Assembly: GCA_913062955.1 (NCBI GenBank)
Contig: CAJXZP010000007.1
Coordinates: 1 to 64,000 of the forward strand
Length of the DNA: 64,000 nt
Direction: 5' to 3'
DNA from: an uncultured Flavobacteriales bacterium
Lineage (GTDB): Bacteria; Bacteroidota; Bacteroidia; Flavobacteriales_G; Salibacteraceae
The translations under genes were made by a program, and so were the position numbers. This document shows positions 27,399-35,845 of this stretch, piece by piece. The number at the start of each line of letters is the position of its first letter. Position 1 is the stretch's first letter. The notes under the pieces are model-generated. The model did no database searches. It saw nothing but the letters and a program-made list of their open reading frames with translations, and was not told the origin of the DNA.

Positions 27399-27857
27399 TT
27401 AATAATTAGGCCGTTCTAAAATGGTTTGTGAAATAATCATTTGGCGTAAATCCAATACTACCTCATTTTCATCCAACTCTTCCCTATTTCCATTTGATAA
27501 AGAATAAAGTTTGTCTTTTGAGGAAGCTTTTGCTTTTGGAGTAGGGACCGATTTCACGGATCGTTTTACTTCAACTATGGGTTCTTTCAATGGTTTTTCA
27601 GAAACTACCACTGGAGGAACAATAGCCTCGGGAACAGTTTCCATTTGTTTAGGAACCGAGTCGGCACTTTCCTTACCATATTGATCTTCAAATTGCGATA
27701 TTAAATCCTCCAATCCAAAACTCCCTGTTTCCTTCCCCTCCGGCAAAGAATTATTCGATTCCCTTTCTTTTTTAGTTTTCTTTTTCCATGCGTTGTATAC
27801 CAACGAGATCAATAAGAACACTGCCCAAATCCAAATTTTACTATCTCCTGCTTCCAT
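27399..27857 (-). CDS. Single-pass membrane protein, function unknown
   Basis: A 152-residue protein with one N-terminal membrane segment (about 8-22, IWIWAVFLLISLVYNAW), a Lys/Arg-rich stop (KKKTKKERE), then a low-complexity charged region containing EDLISQFEDQYG and Pro/Val repeats. The end, VLDLRQMIISQTILERPNY, is the most conserved-looking part. No domain recognised. The start codon directly abuts the stop of the small basic secreted protein gene, so both are co-transcribed. Confidence 0.7.
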   Translation of the reverse strand: MEAGDSKIWIWAVFLLISLVYNAWKKKTKKERESNNSLPEGKETGSFGLEDLISQFEDQYGKESADSVPKQMETVPEAIVPPVVVSEKPLKEPIVEVKRSVKSVPTPKAKASSKDKLYSLSNGNREELDENEVVLDLRQMIISQTILERPNY

Positions 27858-28157
27858 TTATTTTCTTTTAAACCAACGCACCCAAAAAGGATCTCCTTTT
27901 CTATTTCGATTCCGAGTAGATTTCTTCTGATTACTTTTCATCGATTTTTTAGTCGTTTTAGATTGTCGTTTACGGTATTCTTTCTTCGCCTTTTCATTGG
28001 CTTTCTTCGTCTGCTTTTCTTGAGCTGCAGCCTGCTTTTCTTGTTCCTTTCTAGTAGGAGGTTTAGGTGCTTTGGTTTGTGCACTTACCAAAAAAGGCAT
28101 GAAAAAGATACCCAATAAAATTAGGAGTCTTTTGTAAAACGAAAAGGTAGGTATCAT
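27858..28157 (-). CDS. Small exported highly basic protein
   Basis: A signal peptide (about 1-26, ending VSAQ) is followed by about 70 residues made almost entirely of Lys, Arg, Gln, Glu and Ala, ending in GDPFWVRWFKRK. Similar short basic secreted proteins occur across Flavobacteriales with a W-x-R-W-F-K end. No fold or role is known. The composition suggests binding to nucleic acid, polyanionic polymer or lipid headgroups, but this is inference. It is the first gene of a two-gene unit. Confidence 0.65.
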   Translation of the reverse strand: MIPTFSFYKRLLILLGIFFMPFLVSAQTKAPKPPTRKEQEKQAAAQEKQTKKANEKAKKEYRKRQSKTTKKSMKSNQKKSTRNRNRKGDPFWVRWFKRK

Positions 28158-28201
28158 GCTAAAGCAACTTTGTTATCGATATTTACGTACAAAAGTTCGA
28201 T

Positions 28202-28209
28202 TACATTTG
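28202..28209 (+). promoter_or_regulatory. -7 promoter box (TACATTTG) for the lipoprotein gene at 28272
   Basis: An exact TAnnTTTG match, giving a predicted leader of about 56 bases before the ATG at 28272, in the divergent gap with the small basic protein gene. Confidence 0.55.
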
Positions 28210-28271
28210 TAGCGAACTCACCTCACAAAGGTTGTGTATTTTTTTGAACAATAAAAGCCATTCATCCAACC

Positions 28272-28703
28272 ATGAAGCATTCTATACTTTTAAGCGCCAT
28301 TTTACTATTAACGTTGCCATTTTTTTCAAATTGCTCTAAGAACAATCCAAATACAGTTATTCCAAATGTATACGTGGATGTACAACTAAACATAAATGAA
28401 CCAAGTTCTTTTGATCTTCAACCCGTAGGAGGATGGATGTATTATAATGGAGGTTCTAACGGACTACTGGTATACAGAGCCAACTTGGATGAATTTAAAT
28501 GTTACGACCGTCAGTCTACCTATGAGGTAAATAACTGGTGTACCGTTCAGGTAGATTCAACGGGGTTCACCTTAATCGATACCTGTAGTCACTCTGAGTT
28601 TTCCATCTTTGATGGCACAGTAAGCAAGGGTCCTGCAACGATTCCACTTAAGCAATACCCAACATCCTTTGACGGTACATATATTAGGATCACCAATCAA
28701 TAA
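28272..28703 (+). CDS. Rieske-fold-like lipoprotein with degenerate cluster ligands
   Basis: A lipoprotein of 143 residues (signal ending FFSNC, Cys near 21). The C-terminal half follows the outline of Bacteroidota Rieske-like lipoproteins: KCYDRQ near 76 where the first CxH box should be, TCSHSEF near 103 for the second box, then IFDGTVSKGPATIPLKQYPT, which matches the proline-loop and DGxxxxGPAxxPL pattern. Canonical CxH and CxxH spacing is not kept (CxD and CxH), so a 2Fe-2S cluster is unlikely to be bound in the usual way. Single-gene unit, own promoter and terminator. Confidence 0.65.
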   Translation: MKHSILLSAILLLTLPFFSNCSKNNPNTVIPNVYVDVQLNINEPSSFDLQPVGGWMYYNGGSNGLLVYRANLDEFKCYDRQSTYEVNNWCTVQVDSTGFTLIDTCSHSEFSIFDGTVSKGPATIPLKQYPTSFDGTYIRITNQ

Positions 28704-28716
28704 ATTAAAACCACAT

Positions 28717-28753
28717 AAAAAAAGGTCCGATAGCTTAGCTACCGGACCTTTTT
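28717..28753. terminator. Bidirectional terminator between lipoprotein and ahcY
   Basis: A long stem AAAAAGGTCCG(A)TAGC / GCTA(C)CGGACCTTTTT with one internal mismatch and an A or T run at either end. It serves both convergent genes. Confidence 0.85.
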
Positions 28754-28770
28754 CTTATACGCTTATTTTC

Positions 28771-30075
28771 TTAATATCTGTACTCGTGACTTTTGAAAGG
28801 TCCTTCTACAGTAACGCCAATATATTCTGCTTGATCTGGACGTAACACATCCAGCTCTACCCCAATTTTAGACAAATGTAGCGCAGCCACTTTTTCATCT
28901 AAATGTTTAGGTAAAGTATACACTTCATTTTTATATTTTTCTGGAGTACACCATAATTCGATTTGTGCTAATGTTTGATTCGTAAACGAATTTGACATTA
29001 CAAATGAGGGGTGTCCGGTAGCTAATCCTAGATTTACTAATCTACCTTCCGCTAAAAGAATAATGTCTTTACCATTGATGGTATACATATCCACTTGTGG
29101 TTTGATCTCATCTTTAGAAGCTCCATGGTTATCATTCAACCAGGACACATCAATTTCATTATCAAAATGACCAATGTTAGCTACGATACATTTATCTTTC
29201 ATTGCCTCAAAGTGACGACCTTGAATAATATCTTTATTACCCGTTGTAGTAATTACAATATCCGCTTCTAAAATAGCGTTATCCATTTTCTTTACTTGAA
29301 AACCTTCCATTGCGGCTTGCAATGCACAAATGGGATCAATTTCAGTAACGATTACCCGTGCACCTGCGCCACTAAACGAAGCTGCGGTACCTTTTCCTAC
29401 ATCACCATAACCCGCAACAACAACCACCTTACCGGCTAACATAATATCGGTAGCTCTACGAATGGCATCCACTGCAGATTCACGACACCCGTATTTGTTA
29501 TCAAATTTGGATTTTGTTACTGAATCGTTCACATTGATAGCTGGCATAACCAGTGTTCCGTTCTTTTGTCTTTCGACTAAACGATGCACCCCAGTAGTCG
29601 TTTCTTCCGACAGACCTTTAATCGCTTTCGCTAATTCAGGAAAACGATCAAAAACCATATTAGTTAAATCACCTCCATCATCCAAAATCATATTTAATTG
29701 CTTTCCACCTTCAAAACCTTTTAAGGTTTGTTCGATACACCAATCAAACTCTTCATCGGTCATTCCTTTCCATGCAAAAACAGGAACTCCAGTTACGGCA
29801 ATTGCCGCAGCAGCTTGATCTTGGGTGGAGAAAATATTACAAGAACTCCAAGTTACTTCTGCTCCTAAAGCCGTTAAAGTTTCAATTAAAACTGCCGTTT
29901 GAATGGTCATATGTAAACAACCTGCAATTCGAGCTCCCTTAAGAGGTTGAGAATCTTTATATTCTTCACGTAGCGACATTAACCCAGGCATTTCTGCCTC
30001 TGCTAATATTATTTCTTTTCTACCCCAATCGGCAAGTGAAATATCCTTTACTTTGTAATTATCAGTCTGTACCAT
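28771..30075 (-). CDS. ahcY: Adenosylhomocysteinase
   Basis: NAD-dependent hydrolase splitting S-adenosylhomocysteine into adenosine and homocysteine in the methionine cycle. Substrate-site pieces are [14 protein letters not shown] near 53 and [10 protein letters not shown] near 127. The NAD-binding [13 protein letters not shown] lies near 217, and the C-terminal end KSHEYRY carries the conserved dimer-contact Lys/Tyr. The start at 30075 gives [18 protein letters not shown], the usual N-terminus; upstream in-frame codons have no family match and would run into the divergent gene. Length 434 is normal for bacteria. It has its own -7 box. Confidence 0.96.
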   Translation of the reverse strand: MVQTDNYKVKDISLADWGRKEIILAEAEMPGLMSLREEYKDSQPLKGARIAGCLHMTIQTAVLIETLTALGAEVTWSSCNIFSTQDQAAAAIAVTGVPVFAWKGMTDEEFDWCIEQTLKGFEGGKQLNMILDDGGDLTNMVFDRFPELAKAIKGLSEETTTGVHRLVERQKNGTLVMPAINVNDSVTKSKFDNKYGCRESAVDAIRRATDIMLAGKVVVVAGYGDVGKGTAASFSGAGARVIVTEIDPICALQAAMEGFQVKKMDNAILEADIVITTTGNKDIIQGRHFEAMKDKCIVANIGHFDNEIDVSWLNDNHGASKDEIKPQVDMYTINGKDIILLAEGRLVNLGLATGHPSFVMSNSFTNQTLAQIELWCTPEKYKNEVYTLPKHLDEKVAALHLSKIGVELDVLRPDQAEYIGVTVEGPFKSHEYRY

Positions 30076-30102
30076 TCTACTTTTTTGTTTTAAAAACGGG
30101 TA

Positions 30103-30110
30103 CAAAGATA
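30103..30110 (-). promoter_or_regulatory. -7 promoter box (TATCTTTG) for ahcY
   Basis: An exact TAnnTTTG match on the minus strand, 28 bases before the ahcY ATG. It lies in the 43-base divergent gap shared with the phosphopantetheinyl transferase gene. Confidence 0.65.
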
Positions 30111-30118
30111 ATCGTTCA

Positions 30119-30760
30119 ATGAAGTTTATAAAAAATAATATCCTAACAAATGGTTCACGATTGCTAATAGCAAGATTAGATTTAAGTATTCTAGACCATT
30201 TATATGACATTCGACTTCGTCCAGAAGAACTGGAGAAGTACCGAAACATTAGTCACAACAAGCGCAGGTGTGAGTTTTTGAGTATTCGAAAAGCCATTCA
30301 ATTTGTGTTTGATGAAGAAGAATATATTACGTATTCAAATAATGGGAAACCAAGTCTGGCTATTTCAGGCCATCGTATTTCGATATCGCACTCCAAAGGG
30401 CTTTTAGGAATCATTATCCACCCTACTTTAGAAGTAGGTATTGACCTGCAACATGAATCCCCTAAGATTTTTAAAATCAAAAATCGGTTTATGTCACCCG
30501 AAGAACTCACTCCAGAAACAGATCAAGAATGGCCTCTTTTGGCTTATTGGTGTGCGAAAGAAGCTTTGTACAAATATTACTCAAAAGGTCATGTGGAGTT
30601 TAATAAGAATCTTTTTGTAGCCCCTTTTTCCTTGCAAGAATCTGGAATGATGCACGGAGAAGTTCGAATGCCTGACATGCACAAAAAACTACCCCTGCAC
30701 TATGAAATATTGGAAGAAACTATGATTGTGTATACCTTGGAACAAAATTCGAATGACTAA
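30119..30760 (+). CDS. 4'-phosphopantetheinyl transferase (Sfp-like)
   Basis: Transfers the phosphopantetheine arm from CoA to carrier proteins. The signature set is present: ISHSKGL near 91, VGIDLQH near 106 with the metal-binding Asp, and [11 protein letters not shown] near 143 with its Glu-Ala-Leu-Tyr-Lys. The 213-residue length fits the Sfp/AcpS-II class. It is read divergently from ahcY, and the GGGP synthase gene follows. A fatty-acid carrier protein is the default substrate, since no secondary-metabolite synthase is seen here. Confidence 0.92.
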   Translation: MKFIKNNILTNGSRLLIARLDLSILDHLYDIRLRPEELEKYRNISHNKRRCEFLSIRKAIQFVFDEEEYITYSNNGKPSLAISGHRISISHSKGLLGIIIHPTLEVGIDLQHESPKIFKIKNRFMSPEELTPETDQEWPLLAYWCAKEALYKYYSKGHVEFNKNLFVAPFSLQESGMMHGEVRMPDMHKKLPLHYEILEETMIVYTLEQNSND

Positions 30761-30820
30761 TTGTGGAAATCTGAAAAAAATCCGCATTTATTGCACATGC
30801 AAAATAGTTATACTTGCACT

Positions 30821-31558
30821 ATGATTCTAAATCAAATAGAACTTAAATCTGCTAACAATCAAAAGCAATTAGCTGTGCTCATTGATCCTGACAAGGGACA
30901 ACCCGAGCATTTGGCGAAAATTGCAGCAATAGCGAATGAAGCCAAAGTAGATCTATTTTTTATTGGAGGTAGTTTGATGGTAGGTGATGAAATGGAAAAA
31001 ACCATTGAAACCATCAAAAGATTATCTGATATTCCGGTGGTTCTATTTCCTGGAAGTCCATCTCAAGTATGTAATAAAGCGGATGGAATTTTATTACTCT
31101 CCTTAATTTCGGGTAGAAATGCCGATTTATTAATTGGACAACAAATTATTGCGGCACCCGCTATTAAAAAATCGGGACTAGAGGTATTACCAACCGGGTA
31201 CATGCTAATAGATGGAGGTAGACCAACAACGGCCTCTTACATCAGTGCAACTCAACCCATTCCAGCCAACAAACCCGAAATTGCAGCTGTTACGGCTATG
31301 ACCGGTGAAATGATGGGTTTAAAGTTGATGTATGCGGATGCCGGGAGTGGTGCAGATCATCCCGTTAGTGCTAAAACCATTGCTGCCATTAAAAAAGTGA
31401 CTTCCTGTCCTTTGATTATTGGAGGCGGAATGAGGTCCGCAAAAGATGTGGCTAATGCATACCTTGCCGGGGCAGATATTGCGGTGGTTGGAAATGCATT
31501 TGAAGACCATCCAGATTTACTATTTGAAATTGCAGAAACTAGGTATATAAAAACGTAA
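30821..31558 (+). CDS. Geranylgeranylglyceryl phosphate synthase family protein
   Basis: TIM-barrel prenyltransferase that joins a polyprenyl diphosphate to sn-glycerol-1-phosphate; group II GGGP synthase is known in Bacteroidetes. Evidence: LIDPDKGQ near 20 (phosphate site), FFIGGSLMVG near 46, LFPGSPSQV near 76, YADAGSGADHPV near 172 and IIGGGMRSAKD near 205, the barrel's phosphate-binding signatures. A start at 30821 keeps the normal N-terminus; the upstream start at 30761 is unlikely because a TATACTTG near-consensus promoter box lies before 30821. It encodes 245 residues. Product fate is unknown: no sn-glycerol-1-phosphate dehydrogenase is seen in the window. Confidence 0.92.
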   Translation: MILNQIELKSANNQKQLAVLIDPDKGQPEHLAKIAAIANEAKVDLFFIGGSLMVGDEMEKTIETIKRLSDIPVVLFPGSPSQVCNKADGILLLSLISGRNADLLIGQQIIAAPAIKKSGLEVLPTGYMLIDGGRPTTASYISATQPIPANKPEIAAVTAMTGEMMGLKLMYADAGSGADHPVSAKTIAAIKKVTSCPLIIGGGMRSAKDVANAYLAGADIAVVGNAFEDHPDLLFEIAETRYIKT

Positions 31559-31764
31559 CGATTCCTAAATTTGCGCTAACTGAATACCATTTCTTTATCA
31601 AAGAAAGAATCATCGCTTTACCTTTAATTTGGACACCTCCAAAGACCATTCAATGGCCATAAAAAAAGCGTTCAAAGAAGTGGCTATTCTTAAAAACATA
31701 GTGATTACTGGATATTAATATACGAAACCCGTTTCCAAACCGTTACCCCGCAAATCTTATCACT

Positions 31765-32550
31765 ATGACGACTAAAAATTTTCTTCTATTAAGTGTTATT
31801 ACATTTGCATTATTCAGCTTTTCAAAAGACAAATCTGTAGAAAAATACACCCCACCGGGAACGGTGAAAATTGGGGCTCAATTTTTCATGGATGAAACAG
31901 AAATCACCAACATATCTTGGAAGGAATATACCTTTTGGACCGAACGCATTTATGGGAAGGGCTCCAGTCAATACGAATTCGTTAAAGCCGATTCTCACGT
32001 GTGGGAAGAACCATTTAGATCCCTTTACTTTACCCATCCCGCTTACGATGATTATCCGGTAGTTGGAGTTTCGTACGATCAAGCCCTAGCGTTTTGCCAA
32101 TGGCGATCGGAAAGAGTCATGGAACAACTCTTAATAAACCAAAAGCTCAAAAAATTAAAAAGTATCCCTAGCCAAGTTTATTTCCGTCTACCCACGAAAG
32201 CCGAATGGGAAAACGTAGCCAAAGTGGGATATTCTGAAAAGACCCAAAAGAGCTTGGATAAGAAGCACAAAAATTGCGTAAAAGCTAATTACCAGACCTC
32301 CCCTACTTCAGAGGAAGTAAAAAGCACCACGGCACCGGTGTATTCGTATTGGCCAAATAGGTATGGCGTACGTCAAATGTTTGGAAATGTATCTGAGATG
32401 ATTTTAAACGAAGGAGTAGCCAAAGGCGGAAGCTGGACTGATTTTGAAAATGACATCCACATTGACACCAATATTCCGTACACACACCCTAGTAAATCTA
32501 TAGGGTTTAGATGTGTTTGCGAAGTATCATTTGAAGAAATCGATTCGTAA
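31765..32550 (+). CDS. Formylglycine-generating-enzyme-like (SUMF1/GldJ-type) protein
   Basis: Exported protein with the FGE-sulfatase/SUMF1 fold. N-terminal hydrophobic signal (about residues 4-20). The fold is shown by MDETEITNISWKEY near 42, YPVVGVSYDQALAFCQW near 93, RLPTKAEWENVAK near 140, MFGNVSEMI near 206, KGGSW near 220 and GFRCVC near 251. The last contains the Cys that matches one catalytic Cys of FGE, while the second catalytic Cys position is not clear. Similar proteins in this phylum include GldJ/GldK-type structural relatives as well as real enzymes, so activity is uncertain. A TAAATTTG box at 31566-31573 could be its promoter, with a long leader. Confidence 0.8.
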   Translation: MTTKNFLLLSVITFALFSFSKDKSVEKYTPPGTVKIGAQFFMDETEITNISWKEYTFWTERIYGKGSSQYEFVKADSHVWEEPFRSLYFTHPAYDDYPVVGVSYDQALAFCQWRSERVMEQLLINQKLKKLKSIPSQVYFRLPTKAEWENVAKVGYSEKTQKSLDKKHKNCVKANYQTSPTSEEVKSTTAPVYSYWPNRYGVRQMFGNVSEMILNEGVAKGGSWTDFENDIHIDTNIPYTHPSKSIGFRCVCEVSFEEIDS

Positions 32551-32606
32551 AACAGGCCCATCCAATTCAAAAACATTCTGTAATATCGTAGCGCAATAAA
32601 TGGGTT

Positions 32607-33257
32607 ATGAAAAACGAAGATTCTGAAAACAGTTCTAGTACAAACAATTATCAAAAACATTGGGACACCGCCTATTCCCAAACCCCCAATGAAAAATTGG
32701 GTTGGTACGAGGATGACCACTCCCCTACCTTTCAATTATTAGATGAGACCACGATAACTAGCCATAGTAACATCCTCATTGCCGGAGCCGGAAGTACCAC
32801 TTTAGTAGACGCGCTTTTAGCGAAAGGGTTTTCGCAACTTATTGCGACAGATATAAGTGAAGTAAGCCTTCAGAAATTAGAGGACCGGGTAGGAATTGGT
32901 AAAATTGAAATCATTGTGGACGATTTATCACACCCCAATAAGCTATCTCAAATAGCATCTGTTGACATTTGGGTTGATAGGGCTGTGTTGCATTTCCTTA
33001 CCGAATCAACGGATCAAACCACCTATTTTGATTTACTAAAATCGAAACTTAAAAAGGGTGGTTATGCCTTATTTGCTGAATTTGGTTTGGGCGGAGCTAC
33101 TAAATGTTGTGGTTTACCTATCCAACAATATGAAAACGATCAATTTCAATCGCAACTTGGAAATGAGTTTGAATTAGTGAGCTCGTTTAACCATACCTAC
33201 CATAACCCAAATGGCGATTCTAGAAAATATATTTACTCTTTATTTAAACGAATATAA
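32607..33257 (+). CDS. Class I SAM-dependent methyltransferase
   Basis: Rossmann-fold methyltransferase. NYQKHWDTAY and WYEDDH near the N-terminus, then the SAM-binding LIAGAGSTTLVDALL near residue 51 and the acidic DISEVS near 76 and DLSHP near 100. VDRAVLHFLTE near 118 is the post-motif helix. It belongs to the small group annotated 'class I SAM-dependent methyltransferase' in Bacteroidota; substrate unknown. The last base of its stop is the first base of the next ATG (TAATG), so the two are coupled. Confidence 0.82.
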   Translation: MKNEDSENSSSTNNYQKHWDTAYSQTPNEKLGWYEDDHSPTFQLLDETTITSHSNILIAGAGSTTLVDALLAKGFSQLIATDISEVSLQKLEDRVGIGKIEIIVDDLSHPNKLSQIASVDIWVDRAVLHFLTESTDQTTYFDLLKSKLKKGGYALFAEFGLGGATKCCGLPIQQYENDQFQSQLGNEFELVSSFNHTYHNPNGDSRKYIYSLFKRI

Positions 33258-33718
33258 TGTACAGTAAAGAGGAGGAAAAAGCCATTAAAGGCGCATTTTG
33301 GGGAACATTAACCACTCGAATTCAAAAACACCGATCCGCAAATGGACGAAGAATTAACTGGTTCAAGTATCGAACGGGGTTAAAGGAAATATTTATCCGT
33401 ACGGAAGTAGACCAAAAAGGCTGTAAGATTTGCATTGATTTACAGTTTAAAAATCCGGGAATTAGAGAATTGTTTTACGAGCAGTTTCTAGAAACCAAAA
33501 CCGTTTTTGAAAACACGATGGTTTCACCTGTAAAATGGCAACTCAACTACGAACACGAATACGGTACCGAGATATCCAGAATAAGTGTAGAAAACAACAC
33601 CACCAATATTTACCGGCAAGAAGATTGGCCGGAAATGCATGATTTTATTGTGACTCATTTACGTAGAGTAGATGAATACTGGAATGACTTTGGCGAGCTG
33701 TTCAAGACTTTAAAATAG
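33257..33718 (+). CDS. DUF4268-family protein
   Basis: A 153-residue protein matching the DUF4268 outline: KGAFWGTL near 11, NWFKYRTGLKEIFIR near 33, VKWQLNYEHEYG near 94 and a long C-terminal helix HDFIVTHLRRVDEYW. Function unknown; DUF4268 is often found alone or next to nucleic-acid-related genes. Here it is translationally coupled to the methyltransferase gene. Confidence 0.75.
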   Translation: MYSKEEEKAIKGAFWGTLTTRIQKHRSANGRRINWFKYRTGLKEIFIRTEVDQKGCKICIDLQFKNPGIRELFYEQFLETKTVFENTMVSPVKWQLNYEHEYGTEISRISVENNTTNIYRQEDWPEMHDFIVTHLRRVDEYWNDFGELFKTLK

Positions 33719-33777
33719 ATTCTCATTTTTTTCAATATAGTGTGTGTTTTATCACATTTCTCTGAAATTCGAGTCTG

Positions 33778-33785
33778 TACATTTG
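33778..33785 (+). promoter_or_regulatory. -7 promoter box (TACATTTG) for the TauE gene
   Basis: An exact TAnnTTTG match located 17 bases before the ATG at 33802, so the leader is about 10 bases. Confidence 0.6.
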
Positions 33786-33801
33786 CACTCGAATACCTAC
33801 C

Positions 33802-34602
33802 ATGGATACACTCATCATCATCGGATTTTCAGCAGCTACACTTATAGGCATCTCCTTAGGTCTTATTGGTGGAGGGGGTAGTATCATTACTGTTCCTGTG
33901 CTGGTGTATCTTATGAATATTGATCCTGTAACGGCCACGGCTTACTCCCTTTTTGTGGTAGGAACAGCTAGTTTGGTAGGATCTGTACAGTACTTTCAAA
34001 AAGGATTAGTCGATTTAAAAACCGCATTTATTTTTGGAATCCCCGCCATTGCTATGGTATTTCTTATGCGAAAAATCATTGTCCCAGCTATCCCAGATAC
34101 CCTTTTTCAAATGGGTAATTTGATCTTCACCAAGGACATGGGTATTATGATGATGTTCGCTATCGCGATGATTGCTGCATCGGTATCGATGATTCGAGGA
34201 CCGAAAGATCCTGGGACAATAGAAAAGCCTTCAAAATTCAATTACCCACTCCTGTTATTGATTGGACTTTTAGTCGGCTCTTTTACGGGCCTTGTAGGTG
34301 CGGGTGGCGGGTTTTTAATCATACCGGCTTTGATTGTTTTGGCCAAGTTACCGATGAAACAGGCCGTGGGGACCTCTTTGCTTATTATTGCTTCCAATTC
34401 GTTAATTGGCTTTTTGGGAGATGTATCTCATCGAGCCATTGATTGGAAATTTTTACTCTTGTTTACTGCGATTGCAGTTGTTGGAATCTTTATCGGAAGT
34501 ACGCTGTCCAACAAAATTGAAGGCGCCAAACTCAAACCGGCTTTTGGTTGGTTTGTATTCATCATGGGAATATTTATTCTCGGAAAATCATTGATCAATT
34601 AA
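33802..34602 (+). CDS. TauE/SafE-family sulfite/organosulfonate exporter
   Basis: Integral inner-membrane protein of 266 residues with about eight hydrophobic helices in two repeats. The repeated TauE/SafE motif shows in ISLGLIGGGGSIITVPVLVYL near 18 and SFTGLVGAGGGFLIIPALIV near 158. Family members export sulfite, sulfonates or related anions. It is followed after 22 bases by a single-domain rhodanese, so a role in sulfane sulfur or sulfite handling is likely. A shared operon with the rhodanese is supported by spacing and by the terminator after it. Confidence 0.88.
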   Translation: MDTLIIIGFSAATLIGISLGLIGGGGSIITVPVLVYLMNIDPVTATAYSLFVVGTASLVGSVQYFQKGLVDLKTAFIFGIPAIAMVFLMRKIIVPAIPDTLFQMGNLIFTKDMGIMMMFAIAMIAASVSMIRGPKDPGTIEKPSKFNYPLLLLIGLLVGSFTGLVGAGGGFLIIPALIVLAKLPMKQAVGTSLLIIASNSLIGFLGDVSHRAIDWKFLLLFTAIAVVGIFIGSTLSNKIEGAKLKPAFGWFVFIMGIFILGKSLIN

Positions 34603-34624
34603 TTACCATTAATATAGAAAAGAC

Positions 34625-34939
34625 ATGTTTGATAATTTAAATGCAACAGAATTCCAGAAAGCGGTAGCGCTATCTCCTAAAGCGGTAGTTTTAGATGTTC
34701 GTACTCCCATGGAGTTTCAAGAAGGTCATTTAAAAAATGCCGTGTTACTCGATTTTTATTCCCCTACCATTCAAGCGGATATTGACGCTTTAGATAAAAC
34801 CAAAGAGTATTTGGTTTATTGCAAGAGTGGCGGTCGTAGTGCGAATGCGTGTAGCTATATGGCACAATCAGGCTTTGTTAAAGTAACCAACATGGATGGT
34901 GGTATTCTGGCTTGGAAAGGGGAAGTTGAAATAGGATAG
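34625..34939 (+). CDS. Single-domain rhodanese
   Basis: A cytoplasmic sulfurtransferase-like protein of 104 residues. VVLDVRTPMEFQEGHLKNAV near residue 20 is the conserved N-terminal pattern, and the active-site loop YCKSGGRSANA near 65 contains the catalytic Cys. It transfers sulfane sulfur from persulfide or thiosulfate donors. Its placement directly after the TauE gene suggests the pair handle sulfur species arising from sulfide or persulfide oxidation; an SQR-like remnant occurs at 39.0 kb. Confidence 0.92.
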   Translation: MFDNLNATEFQKAVALSPKAVVLDVRTPMEFQEGHLKNAVLLDFYSPTIQADIDALDKTKEYLVYCKSGGRSANACSYMAQSGFVKVTNMDGGILAWKGEVEIG

Positions 34940-35021
34940 TTTTAATCGGGCCTTCGAGACAGTCTTTCTTCGAAAGAATGCTCTGGCAACACTGCCAAGT
35001 TTTAGAAAAATATTTCGCTAA

Positions 35022-35055
35022 ATAAAAAGGGAGCCTTTCGGCTCCCTTTTTATTA
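35022..35055. terminator. Bidirectional terminator after rhodanese
   Basis: A perfect stem AAAAAGGGAGCC/GGCTCCCTTTTT with loop TTTC and U-runs in both directions. It ends the TauE-rhodanese transcript and also overlaps the stop of the minus-strand T9SS domain remnant. Confidence 0.9.
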
Positions 35056-35400
35056 TTTTAGGTAATTCTCATTTGGGTTTGACGATGGAGACGCAATAGC
35101 TGTGGATATCGTTTTGGTTGACCCAACGATTTGTATTTCACCTTCGTAATTAACTTCGCCACCACACCCATATAATTTCAATATATAGAAATACACCCCA
35201 TCACTTAATTTATCTTTTCCTTGATTGGTCCCATCCCAATATATACTAGAGTGAGGGATCGGATAATGCGGTGCCGGAGCCTCAAATGGACAACAAGCAT
35301 CTCCATCATGTTTTAGTTTCCATACTTTGTTACCATTCCTATTCCATAATTTGCCTGAATTTAACTTTGGAAAAAAATAAATAAACCTATTATTCCTGAC
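35053..35400 (-). pseudogene. Remnant of a gliding-motility-associated (type B) T9SS C-terminal domain
   Basis: An open minus-strand frame of about 115 codons without a start codon. Residues such as FFPKLNSGKLWNRNGNKVW, then SSIYWDGTNQGKDKLSDGVY and FYILKLYGCGG, fit the type B (gliding-associated) C-terminal domain pattern, in which WDGT and a DGVYFYIL segment are hallmarks. A stop codon directly precedes the fragment, so the rest of the protein is missing or in another frame. It is probably the 3' end of a decayed adhesin-like gene. The end coincides with the terminator at 35022-35055. Confidence 0.65.
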
Positions 35401-35404
35401 TCAA

Positions 35405-35836
35405 CTACTTAACCTCTTCAATTTCGGTAACTACAACTTGCTCAACACCTACCAAAGGAACCCCATTTAACCATTCCGTCACCATATCATCATACCGACA
35501 AGAATAGCCAACACCGATAAACTCTAAGTCGACCATAAATTTTTTTTCGTGATAATTCCCCCAAATTTTTAATGAATCTGGTAGACCTTCCACAACCTGT
35601 ACATTGAATCCAATGAACTCAATACTATCACTTACTTCATTCAAAAATAAACCTACGCAATATCCTTCTTCCCCAACAGGTATGGAGTCAATACTAACTA
35701 TAATTTGTTCTCTAACCTCCCCATACATGGTACTTGAATATTGTTCTTCCACTTTTGGACACTCGCTCTCTTTTTTACAGCCCATAAAAAAAATTGTATT
35801 GGCTACAAGAGTTATAATTAACGTGATTTCCTTCAT
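35405..35836 (-). CDS. Lipoprotein of unknown function
   Basis: A 143-residue lipoprotein. Signal peptide MKEITLIITLVANTIFFMGC gives a lipidated Cys near 20, followed by KKESECPK. The mature part is a beta-rich acidic domain (VGLFLNEVSDSIEFIGF, MVDLEFIGVGY) without a recognised family. It lies between a decayed metalloprotease gene and a T9SS domain remnant on the same strand, so it may itself be an old passenger of that decaying region, although its reading frame is intact. Confidence 0.5.
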   Translation of the reverse strand: MKEITLIITLVANTIFFMGCKKESECPKVEEQYSSTMYGEVREQIIVSIDSIPVGEEGYCVGLFLNEVSDSIEFIGFNVQVVEGLPDSLKIWGNYHEKKFMVDLEFIGVGYSCRYDDMVTEWLNGVPLVGVEQVVVTEIEEVK

Positions 35837-35845
35837 AAGAATCTA

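Noticed and set aside
31584-31718. Plus-strand open frame of about 45 codons after a TAAATTTG box, reading MAIKKAFKEVAILKNIV near its end
   Set aside because: Too short, with no recognised family, and its only ATG would give 21 residues. The box may simply serve the FGE-like gene downstream.
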